Below are positions 25,427 through 33,826 of a DNA stretch of 64,000 bases, piece after piece. The stretch spans positions 186,001-250,000 of the forward strand of contig NZ_FOTR01000002.1 of the NCBI RefSeq assembly GCF_900114645.1, written 5' to 3'. The stretch's first letter is position 1. Each line of letters begins with the position of its first letter. The position numbers were made by a program, and so were the translations under genes. Below the pieces are notes generated by a model. It did no database searches. It was given only the letters and a program-made list of their open reading frames with translations, and was not told the DNA's origin. Origin of the DNA: Gracilibacillus orientalis (GTDB lineage: Bacteria; Bacillota; Bacilli; Bacillales; Amphibacillaceae).

Positions 25427-25460
25427 AAAAGCTTTGGACAAGAAAGATCCAAAGCTTTTT
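25427..25460 (-). terminator. Hairpin between larE and the kinase (attenuator or terminator)
   Basis: AAAAGCTTTGGA and TCCAAAGCTTTTT pair perfectly over 12 bp with a 9-nt loop; TTTTCCTCTTC follows on the minus strand. It would lower or stop read-through from larA-SDR-larE into the kinase. Confidence 0.75.
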
Positions 25461-25467
25461 CTCCATG

Positions 25468-26268
25468 TTATGATAGAGCTCGGTTCATACTACCGCTTTT
25501 ATATCCTACCAAGTCCATTGTAACAAATTTATAGCCATAGCTCTGCAGTTTTTCAGTTACTCGTTGATGATTCGCTAATAATGTCTGCATGTCTTGCGGT
25601 TCTACTTCAATTCTTGCAATGTCTTCATGCGTACGCACTCTCACTTGACGAAGACCAATAGTTTTCAAAAAAGCTTCTGACTTATCTACTTTAGTGAGCT
25701 TTGCCTTCGTTATTGTTTCACCATAGGCAATCCTTGACGATAAACATGCAAATGATGGTTTATCCCATGTTGGCAAGTCCAGCTGCTTCGACAATTCACG
25801 AATTTCTTCTTTAAATAAATCAGCTTCTTGTAGAGGACCGCGTACCCCCTGCTCTTTCGCCGCTCTCATGCCAGGACGAAACTCGCTCATATCATCGGCA
25901 ATCACACCATATACAATGTTCTGGAATCCTTTTTCCTGCATAATCGGAACAAGATGATCAAACAAGCTGTTTTTACAAAAATAGCAACGGTTTTTATCGT
26001 TCTCTGTATAACCGGGAATCGCTAATTCACTCGTTTCGATCACTTGATGTCTGGCACCGATATGCTCGGCTAACCGTTTGGCTTCTTCCAGCTCACTTGT
26101 TGGATAAGTTTCCGAGTCCGCTGTTACTGCCAGTACGTCATCAACACCTAATGTATCCACTGCTACTTTTAATAAATAGGTACTGTCTACACCACCCGAA
26201 AAAGCCACGACTACTTTCTTCATTTCCTGGAGAATAGAAACTAACTGTTGATGTTTTTGTTCGACCAT
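25468..26268 (-). CDS. larE: ATP-dependent sacrificial sulfur transferase LarE
   Basis: Adds sulfur to the pyridinium dicarboxylate mononucleotide in nickel-pincer cofactor synthesis. The PP-loop SGGVDSTYLL is at residue 24. FACLSSRIAYGE holds the Cys that in classical LarE gives up its own sulfur. NRCYFCKNSLF adds a C-x2-C pair, giving three candidate cysteines as reported for Fe-S-dependent LarE proteins; which class this is cannot be decided from sequence. 266 residues is normal. The gene lies 38 bp after the SDR and on the same strand as larA. Confidence 0.95.
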   Translation of the reverse strand: MVEQKHQQLVSILQEMKKVVVAFSGGVDSTYLLKVAVDTLGVDDVLAVTADSETYPTSELEEAKRLAEHIGARHQVIETSELAIPGYTENDKNRCYFCKNSLFDHLVPIMQEKGFQNIVYGVIADDMSEFRPGMRAAKEQGVRGPLQEADLFKEEIRELSKQLDLPTWDKPSFACLSSRIAYGETITKAKLTKVDKSEAFLKTIGLRQVRVRTHEDIARIEVEPQDMQTLLANHQRVTEKLQSYGYKFVTMDLVGYKSGSMNRALS

Positions 26269-26306
26269 GTTCTATCTCCCTCCCTTTGTGGTTTTTGTTG
26301 TCTTTA

Positions 26307-27077
26307 TTATATCGTCATACTTCCAAAACCACCATCAACTCGCAATAATTCCCCTGTAACATATCCGCTTGCTTTATCTGATGCAAGATAAACCGTCGCA
26401 CCTTGTAATTCTTCTGGCTCACCAAAACGGTTCATTGGTGTATGATTCATAATCGAATTAACACGGTCTTCACTTAGAATTTTACGGTTTTGTTCTGCTG
26501 GAAAGAATCCTGGAATGATTGCATTCACACGTATATTGTGTGGTGCAAATTCACGTGCTAAATATTGCGTTACACTGTTGATTGCTGCTTTTGAAGCGGA
26601 ATAAGTGAACACTTTAGATAGTGGATTGGTAGATGAAACAGACGAAATGTTAATAATGCTACCGCCACGTTGCTGCTCTACCATTTTCTTCGCAAAAATT
26701 TGCGTGGCGAACACAATCCCTTTTAAGTTAACATCCATGATTTTATCCCATTCTTCTGTAGAAAGCTCTAAGTATGGAGTGGTACTATTCATTCCCGGTG
26801 CGTTTACGAGAATATCCCATCCTCCTGCCCATTCTTCAATTTCTTCTGCTACTTTTTCTACTGTTGGAAGATTACTCACATCTGCCTGAAAAGCTTTTGC
26901 TTCGCCACCATCGTTTTGAATTTCTTTGACAACTTCCTCAGCGGTATCCAGATTACGCCCAACAATGGCAACTTTCGCTCCATGTTCTGCCAAGCCTTTC
27001 GACATTGAACCACCTAATGTACTATTTCCCCCAAGTGCTACTGCTACTTTTCCTGTTAAATCAAATAGTTTACTCAT
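26307..27077 (-). CDS. SDR oxidoreductase of the sugar-acid (mannonate/gluconate dehydrogenase-like) type
   Basis: NAD(P)-dependent oxidoreductase, 256 residues. VALGGNSTLGGSMSK is a variant cofactor loop, ILVNAPGMNS replaces the usual NNAG, IINISSVSS has the Ser and TYSASK the Tyr/Lys. PGFFPAEQNRKIL is close to the block seen in the SDR-type fructuronate/mannonate oxidoreductases (UxuB) and gluconate 5-dehydrogenases. It sits 22 bp after larA and 38 bp before larE, so it is in the same operon. It would oxidise or reduce the sugar acid handled by the LarA homologue; direction and substrate are inference. Confidence 0.88.
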   Translation of the reverse strand: MSKLFDLTGKVAVALGGNSTLGGSMSKGLAEHGAKVAIVGRNLDTAEEVVKEIQNDGGEAKAFQADVSNLPTVEKVAEEIEEWAGGWDILVNAPGMNSTTPYLELSTEEWDKIMDVNLKGIVFATQIFAKKMVEQQRGGSIINISSVSSTNPLSKVFTYSASKAAINSVTQYLAREFAPHNIRVNAIIPGFFPAEQNRKILSEDRVNSIMNHTPMNRFGEPEELQGATVYLASDKASGYVTGELLRVDGGFGSMTI

Positions 27078-27099
27078 TAATATGTTTCCCCTCTCTGTT

Positions 27100-28368
27100 T
27101 TATTTTAGATTTCCTTCATGATCAAATTCAAAATCATATAAGTCTGACAATTTCTCAAGACTTTCATGTTTTTCTACATCTTCAAGCATATTTTCCGAAA
27201 CTTCGATCTCACCAATTTCCAATGTATTTTTAATTCGAACCACTCTAGCTTTGGTAAAGTCCAAAATATTACATGTTTTGATTGCAGCTTGAATGGCTGT
27301 TTTTTCGTTAGGCATTGCTGTTGATATATGTGTTGGACCCACAACTGTAGAAGTTAAACCATTAGCATAGGTTGCTTCACGATTCATTTTGTCTACCAGT
27401 TTTTGTGTAGTGAAATCTGCTGTACCGACACCATTGGCATTGCCTTCTGTTTCCTCCGTTAGATCTAATACCACCATTTTAGATACATTCGGTCCACCAT
27501 AGGCATATGGTGTTGGATAGCGTCCAGTGATATTCGGATCCATTCCATCTCCACTGATGTTTTTACCAATTTCATCGATTACCAACACGTCGATCTGTTC
27601 AAAGAATAGCTTCGGTAACGATTTCTTGGAAAGTTTTTGCAGCTCTGGTTCACGTTCTTCAATTTCTTCCGGTAATAATACTTCTAATGTTGCGACTTTA
27701 TCAAACGCATTTTCTACCGTTGCTACCGTAAAAAGAATGGGCATTTTATCAATGATAATTTTTCCCATTGCTGGTACGTGCTCTGCCATATGTTTAAAAC
27801 CTAATTGATGACAAGCTTCTGCACCTTTTTGCTTCCCTAAACCAATACTAATCATTTTCATAATGCCACTTTCGACAGGACCACGAAATGCAGTATGTGG
27901 CTTCACACGATTAAGGACAACGATTCCATCTGCTTCTGAAGCAAGCTTATCAATATAGATCGGTAATCCATTTTCTAACTCATCAATTTTAATTACTTCC
28001 ATTGATGAACGTATTTCTGCTCCAACTACATCTTCTTTAACACCAAGATGCTCAAGTACTGCTTTTTGTCCTGGACCTGTTGCACCGCCATGACTGCCCA
28101 TACAAGGAACGATAAATGGCTTAGCACCATGCTCTTTAAGGAAATCTATCGTTACTTTCGTTGTTTCAACAAGACGGTCAAGCCCACGACTACCAACTGC
28201 AACAGCCACTTCCATTCCTGGTTTGATCTGATTCTCTATTCCTTTTTGATTTAATTGCTGATTCAACACTGAGCCTAAATCAGCAATTTGTTGATCATCG
28301 AAATATTGTTTCGCTTTCATCATTTTAGGAATCGGAATATCTTGCACTAATTCATGTAAAATCCCCAT
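27100..28368 (-). CDS. larA: LarA-family nickel-dependent 2-hydroxyacid racemase/epimerase
   Basis: Homologue of lactate racemase, 422 residues. Residues expected to serve the nickel-pincer cofactor are present: SHGGATG (catalytic His), KPHTAFRG (second His), SGIMKMISIGLGK (Lys that binds the cofactor), EACHQLGF (Ni-ligand His). Known LarA homologues act on lactate, malate, phenyllactate, 2-hydroxyglutarate and gluconate (C2 epimerase). The kinase and SDR here favour a sugar acid over lactate. The ATG at 28368 follows AAAGGAG; the GTG at 28377 is inside the ribosome site. It is the first gene of the row, behind an operator-promoter at 28431. Confidence 0.9.
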   Translation of the reverse strand: MGILHELVQDIPIPKMMKAKQYFDDQQIADLGSVLNQQLNQKGIENQIKPGMEVAVAVGSRGLDRLVETTKVTIDFLKEHGAKPFIVPCMGSHGGATGPGQKAVLEHLGVKEDVVGAEIRSSMEVIKIDELENGLPIYIDKLASEADGIVVLNRVKPHTAFRGPVESGIMKMISIGLGKQKGAEACHQLGFKHMAEHVPAMGKIIIDKMPILFTVATVENAFDKVATLEVLLPEEIEEREPELQKLSKKSLPKLFFEQIDVLVIDEIGKNISGDGMDPNITGRYPTPYAYGGPNVSKMVVLDLTEETEGNANGVGTADFTTQKLVDKMNREATYANGLTSTVVGPTHISTAMPNEKTAIQAAIKTCNILDFTKARVVRIKNTLEIGEIEVSENMLEDVEKHESLEKLSDLYDFEFDHEGNLK

Positions 28369-28423
28369 TGAATTCACTCCTTTAAAATTAGTAATGATAC
28401 CGCTTAACTAATTTATTGCGTAT

Positions 28424-28459
28424 AGTATATCATTAATTTGTTTAGTGGACAAATTAATG
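28424..28459 (-). promoter_or_regulatory. larA promoter with ROK operator
   Basis: CATTAATTTGT (28431-28441) and ACAAATTAATG (28449-28459) are perfect 11-bp inverted repeats with a 7-nt spacer. On the minus strand TTGTCC and TATACT, 17 bp apart, fit sigma-A -35 and -10 boxes, and the operator covers the -35 and the spacer. CATTARTTTGTTT is shared with the ROK gene promoter at 34159, which suggests repression by that protein. Confidence 0.75.
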
Positions 28460-28500
28460 TTTTTACCTGTTAAACAAAAACCTGTGTTGCTTTAAACTGC

Positions 28501-29424
28501 CTAAAATAATAGTTGAGCAATGTAGACGGTTCCTGTCACCGTAAGCATACTCGCTATAGTTGAAAATAATACTGTTTGTGCTGCTAAATCTGGATGACTT
28601 TTGTATTCTTCTGCAATGACAGCACTATTAACGGAAGTAGGCATCGCTGAAGCAATCAATAATGCTTGCGCCATGGTACCGTCCAGTTGAAAAAGACTAA
28701 TAATAATAAATGCTACAATCGGCCCGCCAATTAGACGTAAGGTAATACTAGCATAAACTGTATATAACCCTCTTTTGAATTTCATTCGAGCGACCTGTGC
28801 ACCTAAAGTAATCAACGCAAACGCTATCATTGCATCAGCTATGTAATTAGCTGATACCCAAATTGGTTCAGGAATTGAAATATTCCATGCATTTAACAAG
28901 ATACCTGAAAGCATGGCATATAATACCGGCATTTTAAAATAACCTAAAGCTGCCTTCCACTTTCCATCTTTAGCTGCCCTCAGAGAAAAAATGCCATAAG
29001 AAAAAAGAAAAATGTTTTGTAAGGTTAATACAATAACTTGAATGGACATAGCATACGGATCACCGCGAAACACTAAATCATTTACCGGTACACCGTAATT
29101 GCCTGAATTAAAAAACATCACACTGTTGGCAAATGTCGTCTTCTTTCCACCTTTAATTCCCATTATCTTGGAAGTAATTATCGCTGCTAAATAGAGCAAA
29201 AAAACCAGTAAAAGAAAAAATCCTAGCACATGTGCGAATAGCTGTAGACTAAAAGTTGATTCATACAATCTTACAAAAATAAAACCTGGAACGACAAAAT
29301 AAATATTTAATTTGGCTAATGTCGCTATATCCAATGTAAACTTAAGATGTAAACAAAACCCAATCGCTAATAAAATAAAAATAGGGAGAATTACATCTTT
29401 AAAGATGACGAGAAACTCTGTCAA
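28501..29424 (-). CDS. AEC-family (auxin efflux carrier/MalP-like) permease
   Basis: Integral membrane transporter with about ten segments in 307 residues. FNSGNYGVPVND is the conserved AEC block in the first half, and the second half has SAMPTSVNSAVIAEEY, the counterpart. Relatives move malate and other organic acids. The TTG at 29424 has AAGGGGAG before it, so LTEFLVIF is the start rather than the TTG at 29445. It lies between larA and the oxidoreductases on the same strand and could import the acid processed here. Its 5' untranslated part is a short repeat copy (29439-29492) preceded by a perfect 16-bp palindrome. Confidence 0.85.
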   Translation of the reverse strand: MTEFLVIFKDVILPIFILLAIGFCLHLKFTLDIATLAKLNIYFVVPGFIFVRLYESTFSLQLFAHVLGFFLLLVFLLYLAAIITSKIMGIKGGKKTTFANSVMFFNSGNYGVPVNDLVFRGDPYAMSIQVIVLTLQNIFLFSYGIFSLRAAKDGKWKAALGYFKMPVLYAMLSGILLNAWNISIPEPIWVSANYIADAMIAFALITLGAQVARMKFKRGLYTVYASITLRLIGGPIVAFIIISLFQLDGTMAQALLIASAMPTSVNSAVIAEEYKSHPDLAAQTVLFSTIASMLTVTGTVYIAQLLF

Positions 29425-29438
29425 ATGCTCACTCCCCT

Positions 29439-29492
29439 TTATCAAGGTGCTAATTGTCCGTAAAACCTACACTGGTGGAAGTTTTACTTTAT
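29439..29492 (-). repeat. Two-hairpin repeat, short form in the leader of the AEC gene
   Basis: Read on the minus strand it begins ATAAAGTAAAACTTCCACCA and ends GACAATTAGCACCTTGATAA, matching the ends of the family (AAAGTGAGAC, GGTTAGCACCGTGATAA). It directly precedes the ribosome site of the permease gene. Confidence 0.7.
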
Positions 29493-29506
29493 AACAACGT
29501 TGTTAT
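29491..29506. promoter_or_regulatory. Perfect 16-bp palindrome upstream of the AEC gene
   Basis: ATAACAACGTTGTTAT reads the same on both strands. It is a candidate operator; its sequence differs from the ROK operator. No matching regulator can be assigned. Confidence 0.5.
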
Positions 29507-29660
29507 TTTAATTTTATCACATAATTCTTAAAAAAGGAATATTGTTTTCTTAAGAAAAATCGACGCTTACTAAGAGAATTGCCGAGCGTCTGTGTAACAC
29601 GCACGGGGGGATCTATATTACAAACAGTTTTCAGTTTTTGTTCAAATATAGGAATCTGAT

Positions 29661-29707
29661 TAAGCTGACGGTGCTAATCGTTCCACTGATGGAGTTTTCA
29701 CTTTATC
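29661..29707 (-). repeat. Two-hairpin repeat, short form
   Basis: On the minus strand: ATAAAGTGAAAACTCCATCA, then CAGTGGAACGATTAGCACCG. It keeps the two ends and little between. It stands between the terminator of the oxidoreductase gene and the AEC promoter region. Confidence 0.65.
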
Positions 29708-29716
29708 ATAGGAAAA

Positions 29717-29742
29717 ATGCTGCCTATTAACGAAGGCAGCAT
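29717..29742 (-). terminator. Terminator of the oxidoreductase gene at 29750
   Basis: ATGCTGCCT and AGGCAGCAT (9-bp stem, 8-nt loop) followed by TTTTTCC on the minus strand, 8 bp past the stop. Confidence 0.85.
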
Positions 29743-29749
29743 CTTTTGA

Positions 29750-30826
29750 TCACTTGGTAACGTCTATCGCTTTTTCCTGGGCTTTCAAGCATAGTTCGGC
29801 AGCTTTAAATGCGTGTTTTTGTGTCATCGCATGCTCGGTACGATGGATACAATCTTTAATCAGTTCGCCAAAGAACGGGAAGCCTACTTTGCCATTCAAG
29901 TCATAATGTTTTTCCCCTTCTTGATTGACAAGATAAAGCTGATTGCCACCTTTATCTGTTGCTAAATCAACATATTTCCGGATCTCTATTGTTCCTTCCG
30001 TTCCAACAATAAACATCCTTCCATCTCCCCATGTACTTAAACCGTCTGGTGTAAACCAATCGACACGAAAAAATTGAGTTGCACCATTATCTCCTCGTAA
30101 TGTCGCATCCCCATAATCATCCAGTTCAGGATGGTCTGGGTTATCATAATTTCCAATTTTACTGTGCATTACTTCTGCATCTTCACATCCAGCATAAAAT
30201 AAAAATTGCTCGATTTGATGACTGCCAATATCACACAATATCCCGCCATATTTTTCTTTTTCAAAAAACCAATCTGGTCGACTTGGTGCATTCAGGCGAT
30301 GTGGGCCAAATCCTGTTACTTGAATAACTCTGCCTATTGCACCTTGTTCAATTAATTGACCCGCAAAAACTGCACTTTCCACGTGTAGGCGTTCACTGAA
30401 ATAAACCATATATTTCTGCCCTGTTTCTTCTACTACCTTTTTCGTTTCTTTTAATTGTTCGGGTGTTGTGAATGGTGTTTTGTCTGTGAAATAATCTTTC
30501 CCTGCTCTCATGACTCGATTCCCTAAAGCACTTCTTTCCGATGGGATCGCCGCTGCTGCTACAAGCTTCACTTCCTGATCGCCTAACACTTGTTCTAAAG
30601 ACTCTGCCTGTTTAGCCTGCGGAAATTTTTTTAGAAAGTTGTCCACCTTTTTTTGATCCGGATCATAGACCCACTTTAAAGTAGCACCTGCTTCTAGCAA
30701 TCCATTACATTGACCAAAGATATGTCCATGGTCTAACCCTGCAGCCGCAAAGACAAATTCCCCTTCTTTGACAACAGGATTCGGTTTACCCTCTGGTGCG
30801 TAATTCATACCATCTGCTTTACTCAT
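29750..30826 (-). CDS. Gfo/Idh/MocA oxidoreductase with variant active-site lysine motif
   Basis: NAD(P)-dependent sugar oxidoreductase family, 358 residues. The N-terminal fold is less regular than in its neighbours (FVFAAAGLDHGHIFGQCNGL). The usual EKP is replaced by DKTPFTTPEQ, keeping the Lys. GGILCDIGSHQIEQFLFYAG is the conserved C-terminal block with the catalytic His. AGGAGTG precedes the ATG. It is 160 bp from the other two family members and has its own terminator, so it may be transcribed separately. The substrate is unknown; the cluster context suggests a sugar or inositol-like compound. Confidence 0.88.
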   Translation of the reverse strand: MSKADGMNYAPEGKPNPVVKEGEFVFAAAGLDHGHIFGQCNGLLEAGATLKWVYDPDQKKVDNFLKKFPQAKQAESLEQVLGDQEVKLVAAAAIPSERSALGNRVMRAGKDYFTDKTPFTTPEQLKETKKVVEETGQKYMVYFSERLHVESAVFAGQLIEQGAIGRVIQVTGFGPHRLNAPSRPDWFFEKEKYGGILCDIGSHQIEQFLFYAGCEDAEVMHSKIGNYDNPDHPELDDYGDATLRGDNGATQFFRVDWFTPDGLSTWGDGRMFIVGTEGTIEIRKYVDLATDKGGNQLYLVNQEGEKHYDLNGKVGFPFFGELIKDCIHRTEHAMTQKHAFKAAELCLKAQEKAIDVTK

Positions 30827-30986
30827 CTTCTAACACTCCTTACATCTAATAATCTATTAACCATTGTAAGTGTTTTCAATTGATTTTCCTATTAAAACCA
30901 ATTAGAAAAACCTGTTTTTTTAATCTAAATAGGAACAGATCCGTATGTAACCTCCTATTCTAGTCATTTAACTTTCTTCTATATTA

Positions 30987-32006
30987 TTACCTTTGATCAT
31001 GATACAGCTTCATTTTCATCGTTTGTTTTGCATCTGATGATTCACGTATTAGATGAATCATTTCCATCGAAACTTGCGCATCTTTAGCATGAATATACTC
31101 ATTACCATCCCGTTTCACTTCCTGATAAAATTGATCAATTAATTTCGCATGACTGGCCCCATAATAAAACTTCGAACCTGGTAACTTCTGGTCTTCTATC
31201 AGTTTCACTTTCTTTCCAGTTTCATTAGCAATCGTTAATATACTGTCTTTTATCGTTAATTTTGCTGTTTCTAACATAACCTGAAATTCAACAGAAGAGT
31301 TCTGTGCATTGGAAATAGTAGCAAAGAAGAGACCTGTTGCCCCATTTTGATATTTAATATGAGCGGTTGCCGTATCCTCGACATCATAGCCGTAATCTAG
31401 TAAACGATCGACAGAACCACGAATACTATAAATTTCGCCTCCAAACCATTGCAAAAAATCTAATGTATGGATTGATTGATTAATCATGACACCACCACCG
31501 GCTGTTTCCATCGAACCACGCCATGGCTTCGCATCGTAATACGATTTAGGACGATGCCATGTGACAATTCCTTTCACCCCTTTTACTTCTCCATAGTTAC
31601 CTTTGGAAATTATGGATGCTAATTCTTCAACTGTTTCATTCAGCCGGTTTTGCAGACTGACACAAATTTTCACTTCAGGGTGTTGTTCTTCCAGCTCAAC
31701 AATGGCGTGGCTATCTGTTAAATCATGTGCAAGTGGTTTCTCTAACATAACATGGACGCCGTTTTCCACTGCTGCTTTTGTTGCTGGATAATGTAAATAA
31801 TGCGGTAAGCAGATATGAACGCAGTCAAGAACCACTTCATCTAACATCACTTGATAATCCTTGTAAAACGGCACTTCTTTAAAACTACTTTGCAGTGATG
31901 TGTCGATATCACAAACTGCTACTAATTCAGCATGTGAATTTTCATTAATCGCAGCTTTATGAATCTTTGAAATATCACCAAGTCCTATTATACCAACACG
32001 TAGCAC
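30987..32006 (-). CDS. Gfo/Idh/MocA oxidoreductase
   Basis: A 339-residue enzyme. LRVGIIGLGDISKIHKAAI is the nucleotide-binding start, VHVMLEKPLAHD has the EKP, and GGGVMINQSIHTLDFLQWFG holds the conserved His. The start is GTG at 32006 after GGGGGC. It lies 34 bp after the next family member at 32041, so the two are co-transcribed. Three paralogues together resemble gene sets for oxidising and re-reducing a sugar (oxidation, a middle step, reduction), but no middle enzyme of such a route is present here. Confidence 0.9.
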   Translation of the reverse strand: MLRVGIIGLGDISKIHKAAINENSHAELVAVCDIDTSLQSSFKEVPFYKDYQVMLDEVVLDCVHICLPHYLHYPATKAAVENGVHVMLEKPLAHDLTDSHAIVELEEQHPEVKICVSLQNRLNETVEELASIISKGNYGEVKGVKGIVTWHRPKSYYDAKPWRGSMETAGGGVMINQSIHTLDFLQWFGGEIYSIRGSVDRLLDYGYDVEDTATAHIKYQNGATGLFFATISNAQNSSVEFQVMLETAKLTIKDSILTIANETGKKVKLIEDQKLPGSKFYYGASHAKLIDQFYQEVKRDGNEYIHAKDAQVSMEMIHLIRESSDAKQTMKMKLYHDQR

Positions 32007-32040
32007 AATAACGCCCCCTTTTCATTAAGAAGAAAATTAG

Positions 32041-33201
32041 TTATGTTTGAATGTTTTGTCTGATTTCTTGTTCTCTTCGTTTGTTCAATTCTTCTACATA
32101 CAGATTTTCATCAATTGGCAGGGATATTTCTTTATTTAACCAACTTGATAAGTGCATAGCGTTTGCCAGTTCCACACCATTAATCCCATCACTGCCTGAT
32201 GCAATCAATGGTGTACCGTCTAAAATATTGGCAGCAAAGTTTTCTAATACTGCTCGGTGCTGCCCACCCCAAACACTATCAAACTCTAAAACTTCTTCTT
32301 GATAGATGGCTCCAGATCCTTCACCCTTTAATAATTTTGATACTTCTTGCATCGACATCGTGTCGCTCATTTCTTTTTCTGGTTTATTTAAGCGTTTAAT
32401 CGTTACTTTTTTACTGTCATCGACAACAATTTTCCCTTTGTCACCGTAAATTTCCAAACGGTCAGTTCCCAATACATCATGGGTACAGGTAATGAATACC
32501 CCTGTTGCGCCATTACCATAATCCAATATCGTTGTTACATCATCTTCTACGGGGATATTTCGCTGATAGCCGTATTGTGCTTTCGTGTAGACTTTTTTCG
32601 GCATGCCGCAGATCCATTGCAGTAAATCAATCTGGTGTGGTGCCTGGTTTACTAACACACCGCCACCTTCCCCATCCCAAGTCGCTCTCCAGGAACCTGC
32701 ATCATAATAACCTTGGGGGCGCCACCAGGACGTAATAATCCAGTTTGTTCTTCTAATATTACCAATTTCTTGATGATCAATGATTTCTTTTACTTTTTGA
32801 TAAAGTAGATTGGTACGCTGATTAAACATAATTGCATAGGTTAGATCAGGTTTGTTGTTGGCGAATTCATTGATCTCCTTTACTTGTTTGGTATACACAC
32901 CTGCAGGTTTTTCAAGTAAAGCATGAACATCGCGATCAAGTGCTTCGATCCCCATTTCCGGATGTAAGTAGTGCGGTACACATGTTACAATCGCATCAAC
33001 GTCTCCACTTGCTAACATGTCAATATAATCTTGATAAAAAGGTACATCAGGGAATTCTTGGTCTGCCCATTTTTTCTTTTCGGGATCGATATCACATATT
33101 GCTCCGATCTCTATATTGCTTATACGACCTTCTTTGATCATATTTCCGTAAGCCCCACCTTGCTGACCTAAACCAATAATCCCTAGCCTCACTTTTGCCA
33201 T
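32041..33201 (-). CDS. Gfo/Idh/MocA oxidoreductase
   Basis: A 386-residue enzyme. VRLGIIGLGQQGGAYGN opens the Rossmann fold, HALLEKPAGVY carries the EKP, and GGGVLVNQAPHQIDLLQWIC the conserved His. The C-terminal part is longer than in its neighbour. AAGGAGTGATG precedes the ATG. It is the first gene of a two-gene row with 30987 and faces the ROK gene across a 1-kb spacer full of repeats. No operator of the larA/ROK type is seen in front of it. Confidence 0.92.
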   Translation of the reverse strand: MAKVRLGIIGLGQQGGAYGNMIKEGRISNIEIGAICDIDPEKKKWADQEFPDVPFYQDYIDMLASGDVDAIVTCVPHYLHPEMGIEALDRDVHALLEKPAGVYTKQVKEINEFANNKPDLTYAIMFNQRTNLLYQKVKEIIDHQEIGNIRRTNWIITSWWRPQGYYDAGSWRATWDGEGGGVLVNQAPHQIDLLQWICGMPKKVYTKAQYGYQRNIPVEDDVTTILDYGNGATGVFITCTHDVLGTDRLEIYGDKGKIVVDDSKKVTIKRLNKPEKEMSDTMSMQEVSKLLKGEGSGAIYQEEVLEFDSVWGGQHRAVLENFAANILDGTPLIASGSDGINGVELANAMHLSSWLNKEISLPIDENLYVEELNKRREQEIRQNIQT

Positions 33202-33575
33202 TGCTCATCACTCCTTATATATATTTCAAGGTATTTTGCCATTTTTGTTGCTATTCTCACGTTGTCATATTCACTCAATAAATAAAACGCTTCCATATAA
33301 GTGAATTACATTCGCTGTGTAATGTAATCGTCCCATTTTATTGTATGGCAAGCGCTAGTATAATTAAATAGCTAATATTGTTCTATTTTGAATTGTTTTT
33401 GACTGAGAATGTACTTAAGGACCTGAATATCCCCAATAAAAATAAGATGAGTTCAAATTTACGATCATTGCTAATGAAACAAATTGTCTATCTGATAAGA
33501 AAAACCAGGATAATGTACTCTAACCAAGTTAGAAATGATGCAATGTTTTTATCTGCTACGGCAACCGCTTCGGCT
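33202..33575. other. Intergenic, no gene
   Basis: AT-rich with no supported gene. TGGCAAGCGCTAG at about 33347 is a poor match to a catabolite site and is not called. An open frame at 33378-33707 has no ribosome site and runs into the repeat. Confidence 0.6.
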
Positions 33576-33682
33576 GACCGTTTCACTTTCCGGGGGCATG
33601 CTCTTCAGCTAACTTTGAAAAGAAAAACGCTTTTCAAAGTGGATCTTCAGATCACGCTAATTCCCCAGGAGTCGAAACGGTC
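33576..33682 (+). repeat. Structured dispersed repeat, copy A
   Basis: Outer arms GACCGTTTC (33576-33584) and GAAACGGTC (33674-33682). Then ACTTTCCGGGGGCATG, CTTCAGCTAA, an inner stem CTTTGAAAAG/CTTTTCAAAG, and TGGATCTTCAG. Copy B has the same unpaired parts but different stems. The CTTTCCGCGGGC...CAGGAGTC layout is one I have seen scattered through Bacillaceae genomes. Confidence 0.75.
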
Positions 33683-33826
33683 GGCCTGCGCTATTGTTAT
33701 GTTCTAGAACTTATTATATAGCATCATTTTTGCGTTTACTGCATCATGTAGAACCCTATTTTCTATCGCTATAACAAGCCAACATATTAGCTGTCACCAT
33801 AGGTGTAGAGCCTATCTTAAAGCGTA

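Noticed and set aside
33340-33356. Catabolite-responsive element near TGGCAAGCGCTAG
   Set aside because: The arms do not match the consensus at the conserved TG and CA positions.
33378-33707. 109-codon frame in the oxidoreductase-ROK spacer
   Set aside because: Runs through a structured repeat, no ribosome site, no recognisable domain.
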